Below are positions 44,798 through 54,891 of a stretch of DNA of 64,000 nt, one piece after another. Position 1 is the first letter of the stretch; every line of letters begins with the position of its first letter. Made by a program: the position numbers and the translations under genes. The notes beneath the pieces are model-generated. The model was not told the DNA's origin. It saw only the letters and a list, made by a program, of their open reading frames with translations, and did no database searches. This DNA comes from Arenibacter sp. P308M17 (GTDB taxonomy: Bacteria; Bacteroidota; Bacteroidia; Flavobacteriales; Flavobacteriaceae), in the NCBI RefSeq assembly GCF_003426735.1, contig NZ_QVON01000002.1, forward strand, positions 124,001 through 188,000, given 5' to 3'.

Positions 44798-46260
44798 TGG
44801 GTGCTTACCTAAAGGATAATATTTGGCCCGTACTTTTAGGTATTAATTATTTGTTGGTCATTTTTTTTTCGGTTTTGATCGTTCTTAAGAACAAGAATCC
44901 GGTCAAGACGCTATCCTACATTTTCGTTTTGGCAACATTGCCCTTTATAGGGCTGCTCGTCTATTATTTTTTTGGACAGGATTACAGAAAGGACAAGATT
45001 TTTGAAAAAAAATACGTCGGGGACAATGACCAACTAAAAAAATGGCGCAATAGCTTTAATCTCGACCGTTCCGAAAGGGACGATTTAAAGGAATTTTTGG
45101 GAGAAGGTATTTATAAGATCTACCAATTAATGCGGAATAACGAAAGGGCCTTGCTTACCTTTGATAACGAGGTGGACATCCTTATAAATGGAGAGGAAAA
45201 GTTTAAATATTTAAGGAAAGATCTTCAAAATGCCAAACACCACATACACTTGGAGTATTTTGTGCTGTTCGATAAAGGTCTGGGCAGTGAAATTATTGAC
45301 ATTTTATGCAAAAAGGCTAGGGAAGGAGTAAATGTAAAACTTATCTATGATGATGTTGGCAGTGATATCTCGAAAGTTTTCAAAAAGAAGCTTACAGATA
45401 GCGGAGTAAAACATTTTCCGTTCATGCCCGTTATGTTCTCCAACTCTACCAGCAAACTTAACTACAGGGACCACAGAAAGATTGTGGTAATAGATGGTGA
45501 TATTGGGTATGTAGGGGGTATAAATCTAGATCAGAAATACGACAACACCTTTGATAATGAAAGATACTGGAGGGATACCCATTTGCGTATCAAGGGAGGT
45601 GCCGTAGGTGCCCTCCAATCCTCTTTTGTCCTAAGCTGGAATTTTGCTGCCAAGGATAGTATGGAGATTGAGGAAATTCTACTCCCCAAACAAAAATCCG
45701 CTACCCAAAAACCCGTAGCGGTACAAATTGCGGCAAGTGGTCCCGACAGTGATTGGGCCAATATTATGGAAGCCATGTTTTGCGCCATTAATTCGGCACA
45801 TAAAAGTATCCTGATCACTACTCCGTATTTTATACCCAATTCGTCCATTCTTACGGCCTTGACCACCGCTGCAAGAAGTGGGGTAGAGATAAAGATCATA
45901 ATACCCTACGAATCCGATTCGGTGGTAGCGCAGTATGCCACCGACTCCTATATTGATGAATGTCTAAATTCCGGCATCTCCCTTTATCGTTATAGAAAAG
46001 GGTTTATTCATGCCAAGACTTTGGTAATAGATGATATGTTCTCCAGTATTGGAACGGCCAATATGGATTATCGGAGTTTCTCCATGAATTTCGAAATAAA
46101 TGCCTTGATCTACAATAAGGAGTTCAATCAACAAATGCGGAGCCAATTCCATTTGGACCTGCAGGAATGCGAAGAGGTTACCTTGGAACGCTGGGAAAAC
46201 AGAAACTTGATTAGAAGGCTAAAAGAGTCTTTTAGCCGACTTTTCGCTCCCCTGCTTTAG
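44797..46260 (+). CDS. cls: Cardiolipin synthase
   Basis: A 487-aa phospholipase-D superfamily enzyme joining two phosphatidylglycerols into cardiolipin. Two N-terminal membrane helices (about 8-30 and 38-60), then two HKD motifs: DHRKIVVIDGD (His226) and HAKTLVIDD (His405), each followed by a GG/GT-x-N-x-D element. Length is typical of ClsA. Coupled to the lytic transglycosylase gene by a 1-base overlap. Confidence 0.94.
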   Translation: MGAYLKDNIWPVLLGINYLLVIFFSVLIVLKNKNPVKTLSYIFVLATLPFIGLLVYYFFGQDYRKDKIFEKKYVGDNDQLKKWRNSFNLDRSERDDLKEFLGEGIYKIYQLMRNNERALLTFDNEVDILINGEEKFKYLRKDLQNAKHHIHLEYFVLFDKGLGSEIIDILCKKAREGVNVKLIYDDVGSDISKVFKKKLTDSGVKHFPFMPVMFSNSTSKLNYRDHRKIVVIDGDIGYVGGINLDQKYDNTFDNERYWRDTHLRIKGGAVGALQSSFVLSWNFAAKDSMEIEEILLPKQKSATQKPVAVQIAASGPDSDWANIMEAMFCAINSAHKSILITTPYFIPNSSILTALTTAARSGVEIKIIIPYESDSVVAQYATDSYIDECLNSGISLYRYRKGFIHAKTLVIDDMFSSIGTANMDYRSFSMNFEINALIYNKEFNQQMRSQFHLDLQECEEVTLERWENRNLIRRLKESFSRLFAPLL

Positions 46261-46311
46261 AAGTTGGCAATGAGGGCAGGACATCAAGACCGATAATCGA
46301 GGAATTAATCG

Positions 46312-46742
46312 AGTGTTAAATTAACCGTAAATGACTTCCCAGTTCCGTTACAATTGAGATCTTTATTGGAATGAACCCTGCAGCGGTAGTCACTTCGACA
46401 GAGTCCCTTTTCGGGACGACGAGAAGTCACACATACTGGCTGGGAGTTATATGTGTGATTTAGCTCATGTATATTTATTTCAGGGGTATTCGTGAACCTT
46501 CGGTTTAGCTTCGCTGAACCTTCGGTTTCTCATATGCATTCGAAATGACGATCTGGAAATTTTCAATTAATAACAGTCTTTAACTATCTCTCTACTTGTA
46601 TCATATTTGTTATGTATCTCAAAATCAAATTTTTGAAATAATGTCATTTTATCCGCTTGAATAATAAAATATCTTGGGTCTCGAAGTAATGATAGATTGT
46701 CCGGTCAAACGGAGTCTGGATCGCAATTCAATGACAGAACAT
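46312..46742. repeat. Intergenic region with repeat family C relatives
   Basis: This is the 496-bp gap after cls. 46312-46338 is a diverged inverted copy of the 33-bp core (AGTGTTAAATTAACCG). 46678-46742 matches 26973-27040 in inverted orientation (for example GATAGATTGTC and AATTCAATGACA). GAACCTTCGGTTT occurs twice close together near 46493 and 46517. I see no gene. Confidence 0.65.
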
Positions 46743-46756
46743 ACTTATATATAACA

Positions 46757-47272
46757 CTAGATTTTTTTCAATTGCTGCTGCATCATCTTGATCTGTTCCG
46801 CAAGCATATTTTGTTTGTCCAGCTTTTTCGCTTCGTTCAATAGTGTGGTAGCTTCCCTTTTTCTGCGTTTTTGCATGGCAATACCGGCAAGGCTCAATTT
46901 GGCCATTGCCACATCATAATCCATATTTAGACCAAATTTCAAGGCCTTTTTAAAGTATTTTTCGGCCTGGGTAAGGTTGGTCTGGGAAAATATGATTCCA
47001 TTCAAATAATTATAATACCCATTTTGCTTTGTGGTAAGGGCGGCATCCGGGTTTTTAATTTTATCCAGCCATTTTTTTGTACCCGCCAAATCCTGTTTAC
47101 GCATTTTAAGAAATGCCAATAAAATAATCTCATTCCTAAAATATAGAAATACAAAAATGGAGGAAAGGAAGATCAATGCAATCCCATTGCCTATATTCCC
47201 TTCTACAAATTGATATACCGCATAGGCTATAATAAGTCCGGCTATAACTAGTTTTAAATTTTTATTGAACAT
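46757..47272 (-). CDS. Small membrane protein with TPR-like tail
   Basis: A 171-aa protein with two N-terminal membrane helices (LVIAGLIIAYAVYQFV and IALIFLSSIFVFLYF) and a soluble helical tail with TPR character (NGIIFSQTNLTQAEKYFKKAL, then MAKLSLAGIAMQKRRKREAT). It may belong to the DUF2892-type group used for similar flavobacterial proteins. It ends the minus-strand pair with the DUF6263 gene (4-bp gap). Function unknown. Confidence 0.7.
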   Translation of the reverse strand: MFNKNLKLVIAGLIIAYAVYQFVEGNIGNGIALIFLSSIFVFLYFRNEIILLAFLKMRKQDLAGTKKWLDKIKNPDAALTTKQNGYYNYLNGIIFSQTNLTQAEKYFKKALKFGLNMDYDVAMAKLSLAGIAMQKRRKREATTLLNEAKKLDKQNMLAEQIKMMQQQLKKI

Positions 47273-47276
47273 ATTG

Positions 47277-48158
47277 TTATTTAATTAATTGGTACGTTAT
47301 TTTAGATGTAATAGTGGTCGGTATTTCTTGTCCGCCCATTTGCGTCATGGTAGATACCCCGGTAGATATCCCCTCTATCAGCATGTATGTAACAAATCCG
47401 GTATCGGTATCCGCCGTTATGGTAGTGGTTTGGGTACCCTTCAGTTTCATAATGGTATTGGCATCCTCTACATCCATTAACACTGCAGCCTTTCCGTTAA
47501 TAGTTGCCTTACCGTCCACGATACTTTTAAGGGTCCATTCATTGGTCGTCTTCAATTTGCCATTATAGACATTTTCCCATTTATCGTTTACGCTGACCTT
47601 TCTATCTGGATAAATGTAGGTCAATTGTTTATAGCTATTGGACAATGCTACTGATCCAAACTCATTTTCCAAGGATTTTTTCATCATATTGATAGAGAAT
47701 TCATCTTCCAGACCAGAGGCCCTGGCCATTTTGGAAACCAGACTATCACCTCCCTGAACCTTTAATATGTTCCCGGTCCTTGCCAAAACCATTTTCACCG
47801 GATTGTTCAGTATGGTGTTGAACACTTTGGACTGCACGTCGTTTTCATTCACCTCCTTGGCCCTGACATTCATTAATTCCCCTTGGATACTAGAGGTCAT
47901 TTTTAGGTTTAGATCCTTAAACGTCAAAGCTACTTCATATCCATTTTCCAATTCTCCAAGCACTTTAAACTCCAATACACCATCAATGTGATTCGTAATT
48001 TCATGGGCTGCACCGTCCAATTCCTGGGTTATGATCTGCTCGGCATCCTGCTTGATTTTAAAAATAGCTCCCTTTTTTAAATGATATTGCAAGGTGGTTT
48101 GTGCATAAACACCCATATTGTATAGGATGCAGACCATTAAAAAAATAAAGCGTTTCAT
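47277..48158 (-). CDS. DUF6263-family secreted protein
   Basis: A 293-aa exported protein with signal peptide (MKRFIFLMVCILYNMGVYAQ). The body alternates strands (TLQYHLKKGAIFKIKQD, then VSVNDKWENVYNGKLKTTNEW, then ISTGVSTMTQMGGQEIPTTI) and fits DUF6263, which is common in Bacteroidota and unassigned in function. On the minus strand TACTTTTG (48195-48188) is a possible -7 box. It is divergent from rpmH. Confidence 0.78.
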   Translation of the reverse strand: MKRFIFLMVCILYNMGVYAQTTLQYHLKKGAIFKIKQDAEQIITQELDGAAHEITNHIDGVLEFKVLGELENGYEVALTFKDLNLKMTSSIQGELMNVRAKEVNENDVQSKVFNTILNNPVKMVLARTGNILKVQGGDSLVSKMARASGLEDEFSINMMKKSLENEFGSVALSNSYKQLTYIYPDRKVSVNDKWENVYNGKLKTTNEWTLKSIVDGKATINGKAAVLMDVEDANTIMKLKGTQTTTITADTDTGFVTYMLIEGISTGVSTMTQMGGQEIPTTITSKITYQLIK

Positions 48159-48252
48159 GTTAAATTGTCATTCTGATTAAGCCGATGCAAAAGTAGTAAA
48201 ATCCTGTGGGCCTAATAGGGGACAATCCTAAAAAAATATTTTTTTAATTAGA

Positions 48253-48283
48253 TTTGCCAATGCAAAAACTCTTTGTATATTTG
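48253..48283 (+). promoter_or_regulatory. Promoter of rpmH
   Basis: TTTG (48253-48256), a 19-bp spacer, then TATATTTG (48276-48283): a strong match to the Bacteroidota TTTG-N19-TAnnTTTG promoter. It predicts a leader of about 75 nt before the rpmH ATG. Confidence 0.85.
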
Positions 48284-48364
48284 CAGCCGGATTTTGCTGT
48301 CGGTGAGGCAAAATTAAAGGATAGACAAAAACGAAATTTAAGCATACTATAAAAATACGCTACG

Positions 48365-48526
48365 ATGAGCAAAAGAACATTTCAACCATCCAAAAGAAAG
48401 AGAAAAAACAAACATGGTTTTAGGGAACGTATGGCTACTGCCAATGGTAGAAAAGTACTTGCTAGAAGAAGAGCTAAAGGAAGAAAGAAATTATCCGTAT
48501 CCTCGGAGCTGAAGCACAAAAAATAA
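48365..48526 (+). CDS. rpmH: 50S ribosomal protein L34
   Basis: A 53-aa ribosomal protein read directly from the sequence: [20 protein letters not shown] at the start, then [19 protein letters not shown] in the middle, and a C-terminal tail ending ELKHKK. It is slightly longer than the E. coli 46-aa form, as in other Bacteroidota. No rnpA or dnaA follows, so this is not the usual oriC-proximal rpmH cluster. A strong promoter precedes and a terminator follows. Confidence 0.97.
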   Translation: MSKRTFQPSKRKRKNKHGFRERMATANGRKVLARRRAKGRKKLSVSSELKHKK

Positions 48527-48555
48527 TGATAGAATTGTTTTTTAGAAATAACAAA

Positions 48556-48589
48556 GGTGTTACTTTTTCCGAAGTAGCACCTTTTTTTT
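48556..48589 (+). terminator. Intrinsic terminator of rpmH
   Basis: GGTGTTACTT/AAGTAGCACC with loop TTTCCG and one G-T wobble, followed by eight T. Confidence 0.92.
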
Positions 48590-48627
48590 GTCCAATACCC
48601 TTTTTTATATAATAAACAACTAGTAAA

Positions 48628-51480
48628 ATGCCCAAAAGAAAAGATTTAAACTCTATTTTAATTATTGGTTCGGGACCCATCGTTATTGGTCAAGCGTGTG
48701 AATTTGATTATTCAGGTACACAGGCGTTGAGATCTTTAAGGGAAGATGGTATAGAAACGATCCTCATTAACAGTAACCCCGCCACCATAATGACCGACCC
48801 AACAATGGCCGATCATGTCTATTTAAAACCATTGACCACAAAATCCATCAGGGAAATTTTGGAAAAGCATCCCAATATAGATGCGGTCTTACCTACCATG
48901 GGGGGGCAAACGGCATTAAATCTTTGTATTGAAGCGGATACCAAAGGAATTTGGGAAGATTACGGAGTAAAGATCATAGGTGTGGATATAGACGCCATCA
49001 ACATTACGGAAGACAGGGAAAAATTCCGTGAGCTGATGCTTAAAATTGGTATTGGTATGGCCCCTCAGGCAACTGCTACCTCCTTTCTAAAAGGGAAGGA
49101 AATTGCCCAGGAATTTGGATTTCCCTTGGTGATCAGGGCCTCCTATACCCTTGGGGGTGCCGGTGCTTCCATAGTCTACAAACCGGAGGATTTTGATGAA
49201 CTGTTAAGTCTGGGATTGGAAGTTTCCCCAATACATGAGGTCATGATAGATAAGGCCTTAATGGGATGGAAGGAATATGAACTGGAATTGTTAAGGGATA
49301 AAAATGACAATGTGGTCATTATTTGTACCATAGAGAATATGGACCCCATGGGGATCCACACTGGAGACTCCATTACGGTGGCACCGGCCATGACGCTGTC
49401 CGACACCACCTTCCAGCGAATGAGGGATATGGCCATAAAGATGATGCGCAGTATCGGGGATTTCGCAGGAGGCTGTAACGTTCAGTTCGCCGTAAGTCCT
49501 GATGAAAAGGAAGACATCATTGCCATAGAGATCAACCCCCGGGTTTCCCGATCCTCGGCATTGGCATCAAAGGCCACCGGGTATCCCATAGCCAAGATTG
49601 CCGCCAAACTGGCCATAGGATATAATTTAAATGAGCTGAGCAATCAGATTACAAAATCTACCTCGGCCTTATTTGAGCCTACTTTGGATTATGTAATCGT
49701 AAAAATACCGCGCTGGAATTTTGATAAATTTGAAGGTTCGGACAGAACCCTGGGCCTACAGATGAAATCGGTGGGAGAGGTAATGGGCATTGGCCGATCC
49801 TTTCAGGAAGCTCTTCACAAAGCCACCCAGTCTTTGGAAATTAAGAGGAACGGACTTGGAGCGGATGGTAAGGGATATACCAATTATGACGAGATTATCA
49901 GCAAGCTCACCATCCCCAGTTGGGACCGTGTCTTTGTCATATATGACGCCATTCAATTAGGGATTCCTCTAAGCAGGATCCATGAAATCACTAAAATAGA
50001 CATGTGGTTCTTAAAACAATACGAAGAACTGTATCAATTGGAAAAGGAAATTTCCAACTTCAGTATTGAATCCCTTTCCAAGGACCTGCTTTTGGAGGCC
50101 AAGCAAAAAGGGTTTGCCGACAGGCAGATTGCCCATATGCTGGAGTGTTATGAGAGCGAGGTATACAATAAGCGTGTTGCCCTTAATATTAATAGGGTCT
50201 ACAAACTGGTAGATACCTGTGCGGCCGAGTTCAAGGCCATGACCCCTTATTATTATTCTACCTTTGAGGCAGAAATAGAAACCCCGGACGGTAAGAAATA
50301 TGTGGAGAACGATAGTATTGTAAGCGATAGGAAAAAAATTGTGGTACTTGGCTCCGGGCCTAACCGGATCGGACAGGGTATAGAATTTGATTACTGCTGT
50401 GTACATGGGGTATTGGCGGCTTCGGAATGTGGTTATGAGACCATAATGATCAACTGTAATCCGGAAACGGTTTCCACGGATTTCGATATTTCTGACAAAC
50501 TGTATTTTGAACCCGTATTCTGGGAACATATCTATGATATTATCAGGCATGAAAAACCAGAAGGGGTCATTGTTCAGCTAGGCGGCCAAACTGCTCTAAA
50601 GTTGGCGGAAAAACTGGATAAATACGGAATTAAAATAATAGGTACCAGTTTCAAGGCATTGGATCTGGCAGAGGACAGGGGAAGTTTTTCCAATTTATTG
50701 GCCGAAAACAATATACCTTTCCCACAATTCGGTGTGGCCGAAACTGCCGATGAAGCCTTGGCCCTGTCGGATGAGTTGGACTTTCCTTTGCTGGTAAGGC
50801 CATCCTATGTTTTGGGAGGACAAGGAATGAAGATTGTGATCAACAAGGAAGAATTGGAAGAGCATGTTGTAGACCTTCTGAGAAAAATACCTAACAACAA
50901 GCTGCTGTTGGACCATTATTTGGATGGTGCCATAGAGGCAGAGGCCGATGCTATATGTGATGGGGAAGAGGTTTACATCATCGGAATTATGGAGCATATT
51001 GAGCCCTGTGGTATCCATTCAGGGGATTCCAATGCCACCTTGCCACCGTTTAATTTGGGGGAATTTGTAATGCAGCAAATAAAGGACCATACCAAGAAGA
51101 TCGCCTTGGCCCTGAATACTGTGGGACTCATCAATATTCAGTTCGCCATCAAGGATGATGTTGTTTATATCATAGAGGCCAACCCTAGGGCCTCCAGAAC
51201 GGTACCATTTATTGCCAAGGCCTACAAAGAGCCTTATGTAAACTATGCCACCAAGGTAATGCTGGGAGAGAAAAAGGTAAAGGACTTTAATTTTAATCCG
51301 CAATTGGAGGGCTATGCCATAAAGCAACCGGTATTTTCCTTTAATAAATTCCCTAATGTAAATAAGAATTTGGGGCCTGAAATGAAAAGTACCGGAGAGA
51401 GCATTTTGTTTATAGATAGTCTTAAGGACGATGAATTCTACAACCTGTATTCCAGGCGTAAGATGTACTTGAGCAAGTAA
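48628..51480 (+). CDS. carB: Carbamoyl-phosphate synthase large subunit, short form
   Basis: A 950-aa protein with two ATP-grasp halves. The first has IGSGPIVIGQACEFDYSGTQA and the carboxyphosphate domain (EINPRVSRSSALASKATGYP). The second has LGSGPNRIGQGIEFDYCCVH and the carbamoyl-phosphate domain (EANPRASRTVPFIAKA). It ends soon after KFPNVNKNLGPEMKSTGES, so the C-terminal MGS-like domain (about 120 aa in E. coli CarB, where UMP and ornithine bind) is missing. It makes carbamoyl phosphate for pyrimidine and arginine synthesis. carA is not nearby. It lies after the rpmH terminator, so it must have its own promoter; none is clear. Confidence 0.95.
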   Translation: MPKRKDLNSILIIGSGPIVIGQACEFDYSGTQALRSLREDGIETILINSNPATIMTDPTMADHVYLKPLTTKSIREILEKHPNIDAVLPTMGGQTALNLCIEADTKGIWEDYGVKIIGVDIDAINITEDREKFRELMLKIGIGMAPQATATSFLKGKEIAQEFGFPLVIRASYTLGGAGASIVYKPEDFDELLSLGLEVSPIHEVMIDKALMGWKEYELELLRDKNDNVVIICTIENMDPMGIHTGDSITVAPAMTLSDTTFQRMRDMAIKMMRSIGDFAGGCNVQFAVSPDEKEDIIAIEINPRVSRSSALASKATGYPIAKIAAKLAIGYNLNELSNQITKSTSALFEPTLDYVIVKIPRWNFDKFEGSDRTLGLQMKSVGEVMGIGRSFQEALHKATQSLEIKRNGLGADGKGYTNYDEIISKLTIPSWDRVFVIYDAIQLGIPLSRIHEITKIDMWFLKQYEELYQLEKEISNFSIESLSKDLLLEAKQKGFADRQIAHMLECYESEVYNKRVALNINRVYKLVDTCAAEFKAMTPYYYSTFEAEIETPDGKKYVENDSIVSDRKKIVVLGSGPNRIGQGIEFDYCCVHGVLAASECGYETIMINCNPETVSTDFDISDKLYFEPVFWEHIYDIIRHEKPEGVIVQLGGQTALKLAEKLDKYGIKIIGTSFKALDLAEDRGSFSNLLAENNIPFPQFGVAETADEALALSDELDFPLLVRPSYVLGGQGMKIVINKEELEEHVVDLLRKIPNNKLLLDHYLDGAIEAEADAICDGEEVYIIGIMEHIEPCGIHSGDSNATLPPFNLGEFVMQQIKDHTKKIALALNTVGLINIQFAIKDDVVYIIEANPRASRTVPFIAKAYKEPYVNYATKVMLGEKKVKDFNFNPQLEGYAIKQPVFSFNKFPNVNKNLGPEMKSTGESILFIDSLKDDEFYNLYSRRKMYLSK

Positions 51481-51527
51481 ATCCAGATTTATGGACAATG
51501 GAAGTAATCCACTCCCAAGGAAATAAC

Positions 51528-51570
51528 AAACTCCTTTTTCTATTCACATAGAAAAAGGAGTTTTCTTTTT
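51528..51570. terminator. Intrinsic terminator of carB
   Basis: A 16-bp stem (51528-51543 with 51548-51563, loop TCAC; AAACTCC...GGAGTTT) followed by CTTTTTT. It can serve both carB and the convergent CocE hydrolase gene. Confidence 0.92.
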
Positions 51571-51583
51571 TATATAGAATAGT

Positions 51584-53437
51584 TTACTCGGTGGCACTAT
51601 TGTACGCTTTTGTACCTCCCACAACAGGTAAGGTCAAAGTAGTTGCATCCAGATCTACCGATAATTCCGTTCCTGGATCGGGCAAAAGGGTAAATTCCCT
51701 ATCACTTGAGAAAACCATAAGTGCAATTTGTTGGCCTTTGGGTATAATCTGATCGTCCGGCATCAGGTCAAATGTTAAATGGTAGAACTGTCCCGGCACC
51801 AAAGGCTCACTATGCGTAAGTGAACTATGGTTCTGTGGATCTGCCCAACCCCGGGTTATTATATTATCCGTTATTTTTGCATTCTTACCATCGTTCCAAG
51901 GCAAGGAAACCAACCAAACCGATAGATTGGCGGCGGCCTTGTTGCTCGCTACGGAAATACTGATTTTAGGGGTTCCGGATAGGTGAATATCCTCCGTCAG
52001 GGTTGGTGTAATATAAAGTAGACGATGATCGGTAAACTCGGCCTTGGCTAAAGTTTCTCCAGAAAACGAAAAGTTATCCACGAGGGTTTCCGTACCTTGA
52101 CGGTCTTGCTTTTCGGTACTTAACCTGCCTTTCGTAGGTGCCCCTCCTTGAAGATATAGCGTTACCGGGGCTGCTTCCGGATTTGGATAATCCTTATAGG
52201 GGGTAGGATGCTCCTTGTCGGCATTCTCCCTAACTATCCAGGCTTTGGCATCTTCTTCCACAGCATTTTCAATACCGTGCAGATAACGGGTGAACCACTT
52301 GTTCATCATTGTTAACGGCGGTTCCCCTCCATGCCCGTTCTGGTGATAATAAATTTGGGAGGGCAGACCTTTGTCCTTGGCGGCCTTATATATTCTGTAG
52401 CTATGCTCCGGCATTACGTTCCAATCATTAAATCCGTGTGCCATTAATAAGGCGGCCTTCATAGGTCCCATATCATTTAAATAATCCCGGCCGGCCCAAA
52501 AAGCGTTGTAATCCCCGGTGATCCTATCCATCCCATTTTTCATTTCGGTATCCCTAACGACCCTATTGCTATAGGCACGTTTGGACTCGTCCCCGCTATG
52601 TATAAAATCGTAAAGTACATCTATATCCTCGCCCAAATAGCCACCTGGAGAGCGTACTAGGCCATTGGACCTATAGTAGTGGTAATAGGAAGTATTTGGA
52701 GCGATCGGAATTATGGCTTCCAAGCCCTTGACCCCTGTGGTAGCCGCCGCCAAAGGAATCGTACCATTATAGGAGGTCCCCGTCATTCCCACTTTTCCGG
52801 TAGACCAATAGGCCTTTACCTTTTCTTTTCCATAGGGTTCCGTATAGCCTTTGGCCCTACCACATAACCAATCTATTACCGCTTTTGGCGCCAAGGACTC
52901 ATTGTCCCCACCTACGGTAGGCGACCCTTGGGATAGCCCTGTACCCGGGGAGGAAGAGTGTACTACAATATAGCCACGGGGAACCCATGTTTGAATATGT
53001 GATTTGGAAATAATAGGTCTTTCCCCGGTCCTTACCACCTCGGGATGCAAACGTTCTTTGGCACTTGCCCCCAATTCGTGCCGTACATCCCAAAACATCT
53101 CCTTTAAGTTGGAAGCCACCCCTGCAAAGTAGGGACTACTTATGTATATGACCGGCAATTTAAGTCCTTCTGTTTCCGTTTGCCCTGGCCGGGTTACCGA
53201 TACGTGCATCCTATCCTTCATTCCATCCCCATCGGTATCAAATTCTGTCTCCACCCAAAGGTCATGGGTTATCCATTTGGATTGGTCACTAAAACCGGGT
53301 ACGACCTGGGCCTCTCCGTCCTTAAAAATTGGAACGGATTTTATTTCCAATGATGTGTCACTTTTTTGGGCGTTGATTAAAGTTAGCGCTCCAAATAAAA
53401 ATGTAAATACATATGCAATTTTGTTCCTGATCATCAT
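51584..53437 (-). CDS. CocE/NonD hydrolase (S15 X-prolyl dipeptidyl-peptidase-like)
   Basis: A protein of 617 aa from ATG at 53437 with a signal peptide (MMIRNKIAYVF to INAQ); the longer frame starts with TTG and overlaps the DUF3999 gene, so it is not used. Alpha/beta-hydrolase core: nucleophile Ser222 in GMTGTSYNG, acid in HGFNDWNVMP, histidine in HQNGHGGEPP. The C-terminal jelly-roll (about 430-610, FYHLTFDLMPDDQIIPKGQ) is the CocE/PepX C domain. Exported serine hydrolase; peptide or ester substrate not determinable. Confidence 0.9.
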   Translation of the reverse strand: MMIRNKIAYVFTFLFGALTLINAQKSDTSLEIKSVPIFKDGEAQVVPGFSDQSKWITHDLWVETEFDTDGDGMKDRMHVSVTRPGQTETEGLKLPVIYISSPYFAGVASNLKEMFWDVRHELGASAKERLHPEVVRTGERPIISKSHIQTWVPRGYIVVHSSSPGTGLSQGSPTVGGDNESLAPKAVIDWLCGRAKGYTEPYGKEKVKAYWSTGKVGMTGTSYNGTIPLAAATTGVKGLEAIIPIAPNTSYYHYYRSNGLVRSPGGYLGEDIDVLYDFIHSGDESKRAYSNRVVRDTEMKNGMDRITGDYNAFWAGRDYLNDMGPMKAALLMAHGFNDWNVMPEHSYRIYKAAKDKGLPSQIYYHQNGHGGEPPLTMMNKWFTRYLHGIENAVEEDAKAWIVRENADKEHPTPYKDYPNPEAAPVTLYLQGGAPTKGRLSTEKQDRQGTETLVDNFSFSGETLAKAEFTDHRLLYITPTLTEDIHLSGTPKISISVASNKAAANLSVWLVSLPWNDGKNAKITDNIITRGWADPQNHSSLTHSEPLVPGQFYHLTFDLMPDDQIIPKGQQIALMVFSSDREFTLLPDPGTELSVDLDATTLTLPVVGGTKAYNSATE

Positions 53438-53658
53438 GGATGTTATATTAATAAATAGTATTTGGATTCTTATTATTTGAGAGGTTACATCTTTCATTCC
53501 AAACGCAATCAATAGCCATATTATGGAGCGAATATAACCAAAATAAGTTGTACAGGGTATCCAATATATTAGCCGATCCATGTCATTAGTGAATTTGCCA
53601 ACTGCGTAGTGCTTACTGCCAACATTATGGTAGACCATTAAAGTTGCTCTTTTGTCTC

Positions 53659-54891
53659 TCAATTCTTTGTCCTGATCATTTTAAAAGAGAACCATCCCAA
53701 AACTATAATGATAAGGCCCATTATTCCCCATAACCATGCCTTGTTTTTAAAAATAGGTGAATTTCCCGATAATGGTTTCTTCACTTCGTGTTCCCATCCT
53801 ACTTTTAAAGGGGCAAGGGTAGTGGGAATATTTTCGGAAAACTGTGCAATATCATAGTCGGGCAATGAAGCACGATCATTCCCATAAACAAGATAATAGG
53901 TGGCCTCTGTGGTAAATCGGGCAACCAAATCGTGCAAAAAGCCCTTTACTTCAATGCTTGGGTAGCTTAGTGGTTGATTATCCCCATTGTGGACGGTAAT
54001 TTTCATTTTCTGTACAATAGTGCTGGGAAAATCAAAATTATTTTCTTCCAAAGAACTCAATGTTCCGGAGAACAAAGTGGTATAATTATATTTCCAGCCC
54101 TTATCGGTCATGACACTATCGTTTATATGGGATATGGTAATTGGCCTATAATAATCATATTGTTCACGGACCCCAAGGGTAATAGAACCAATTGGCACCG
54201 GTTTGCCCAGATCCAGAGTAATTTCGGTTGTTCTTTCCGCAGTATTTCCATCTACCTTGACTACTTTAACAGGATAGTTTTTATATTCCCCATCCATGAT
54301 TTCATTGTTAAAAATTTGGGCCGATATTAAGTTTGGTTTTTTATCACTTTTAACCAAAAGCCTAAAGTAGCGATACTTGGAACTTGGGAGCCCAATGGTC
54401 TTAAATTCATAATCCGTCAGTTCATTTTTAATGGATAAAATTCGGTAGTCGTTCACTAAAGTAAACCATTGCTTTTGTTGCTGGCTGCCTTCCACCTCCA
54501 CTTTCCAATCGAAATTCTTCTCCTTAAATTCCAATTTTATCTGGTCTATGGCCACTTCTGTCGGCATTTCAAAGGTGTAATAATAGCCATTGGGATTGTG
54601 CGATACATTCACTATATTGAAAGTAAGTGACCTAGTATTTACCTTTTCGGATTTGATGCGGAGTAAATAAGGAACTTCAATGGTATCATTGGTATTGGTG
54701 AAACCAAATATTCTAAGATCCGCTAAATTGCCCGAGACCTTTCCAAAAATGGAATCGGGTAGGGGTAGCCTGTGCCATTGGTGATCCACCTCCGTAATCA
54801 ATCTCTTGTACCGATATTGATCCATTTGCCCATAGGAAAGTAGACCGGACATCAGGATTATAAAAATGAGATATTTATTCCCCTTCTTCAT
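53659..54891 (-). CDS. DUF3999 envelope protein
   Basis: A 410-aa protein with N-terminal signal (FIILMSGLLSYG) and a C-terminal membrane helix (LWGIMGLIIIVLGWFSF, about 385-405). The periplasmic part is beta-rich (RYFRLLVKSDKKPNLISA, VPIGSITLGVREQYDYYRPI) and resembles the DUF3999 family; it looks like discoidin-type sandwiches. It overlaps the DUF2339 gene by 17 bp. DUF2339 and DUF3999 genes are neighbours in other bacteria too, so they probably form one complex; function unknown. Confidence 0.85.
   Translation of the reverse strand: MKKGNKYLIFIILMSGLLSYGQMDQYRYKRLITEVDHQWHRLPLPDSIFGKVSGNLADLRIFGFTNTNDTIEVPYLLRIKSEKVNTRSLTFNIVNVSHNPNGYYYTFEMPTEVAIDQIKLEFKEKNFDWKVEVEGSQQQKQWFTLVNDYRILSIKNELTDYEFKTIGLPSSKYRYFRLLVKSDKKPNLISAQIFNNEIMDGEYKNYPVKVVKVDGNTAERTTEITLDLGKPVPIGSITLGVREQYDYYRPITISHINDSVMTDKGWKYNYTTLFSGTLSSLEENNFDFPSTIVQKMKITVHNGDNQPLSYPSIEVKGFLHDLVARFTTEATYYLVYGNDRASLPDYDIAQFSENIPTTLAPLKVGWEHEVKKPLSGNSPIFKNKAWLWGIMGLIIIVLGWFSFKMIRTKN

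Noticed and set aside
48241-48600. Origin of replication near rpmH
   Set aside because: dnaA, dnaN, rnpA and DnaA-box clusters are absent; only rpmH, its promoter and terminator are seen.
51584-53662. 692-aa version of the CocE hydrolase
   Set aside because: The N-terminal 75 residues begin with TTG, overlap the DUF3999 gene and precede an excellent signal peptide at 53437.
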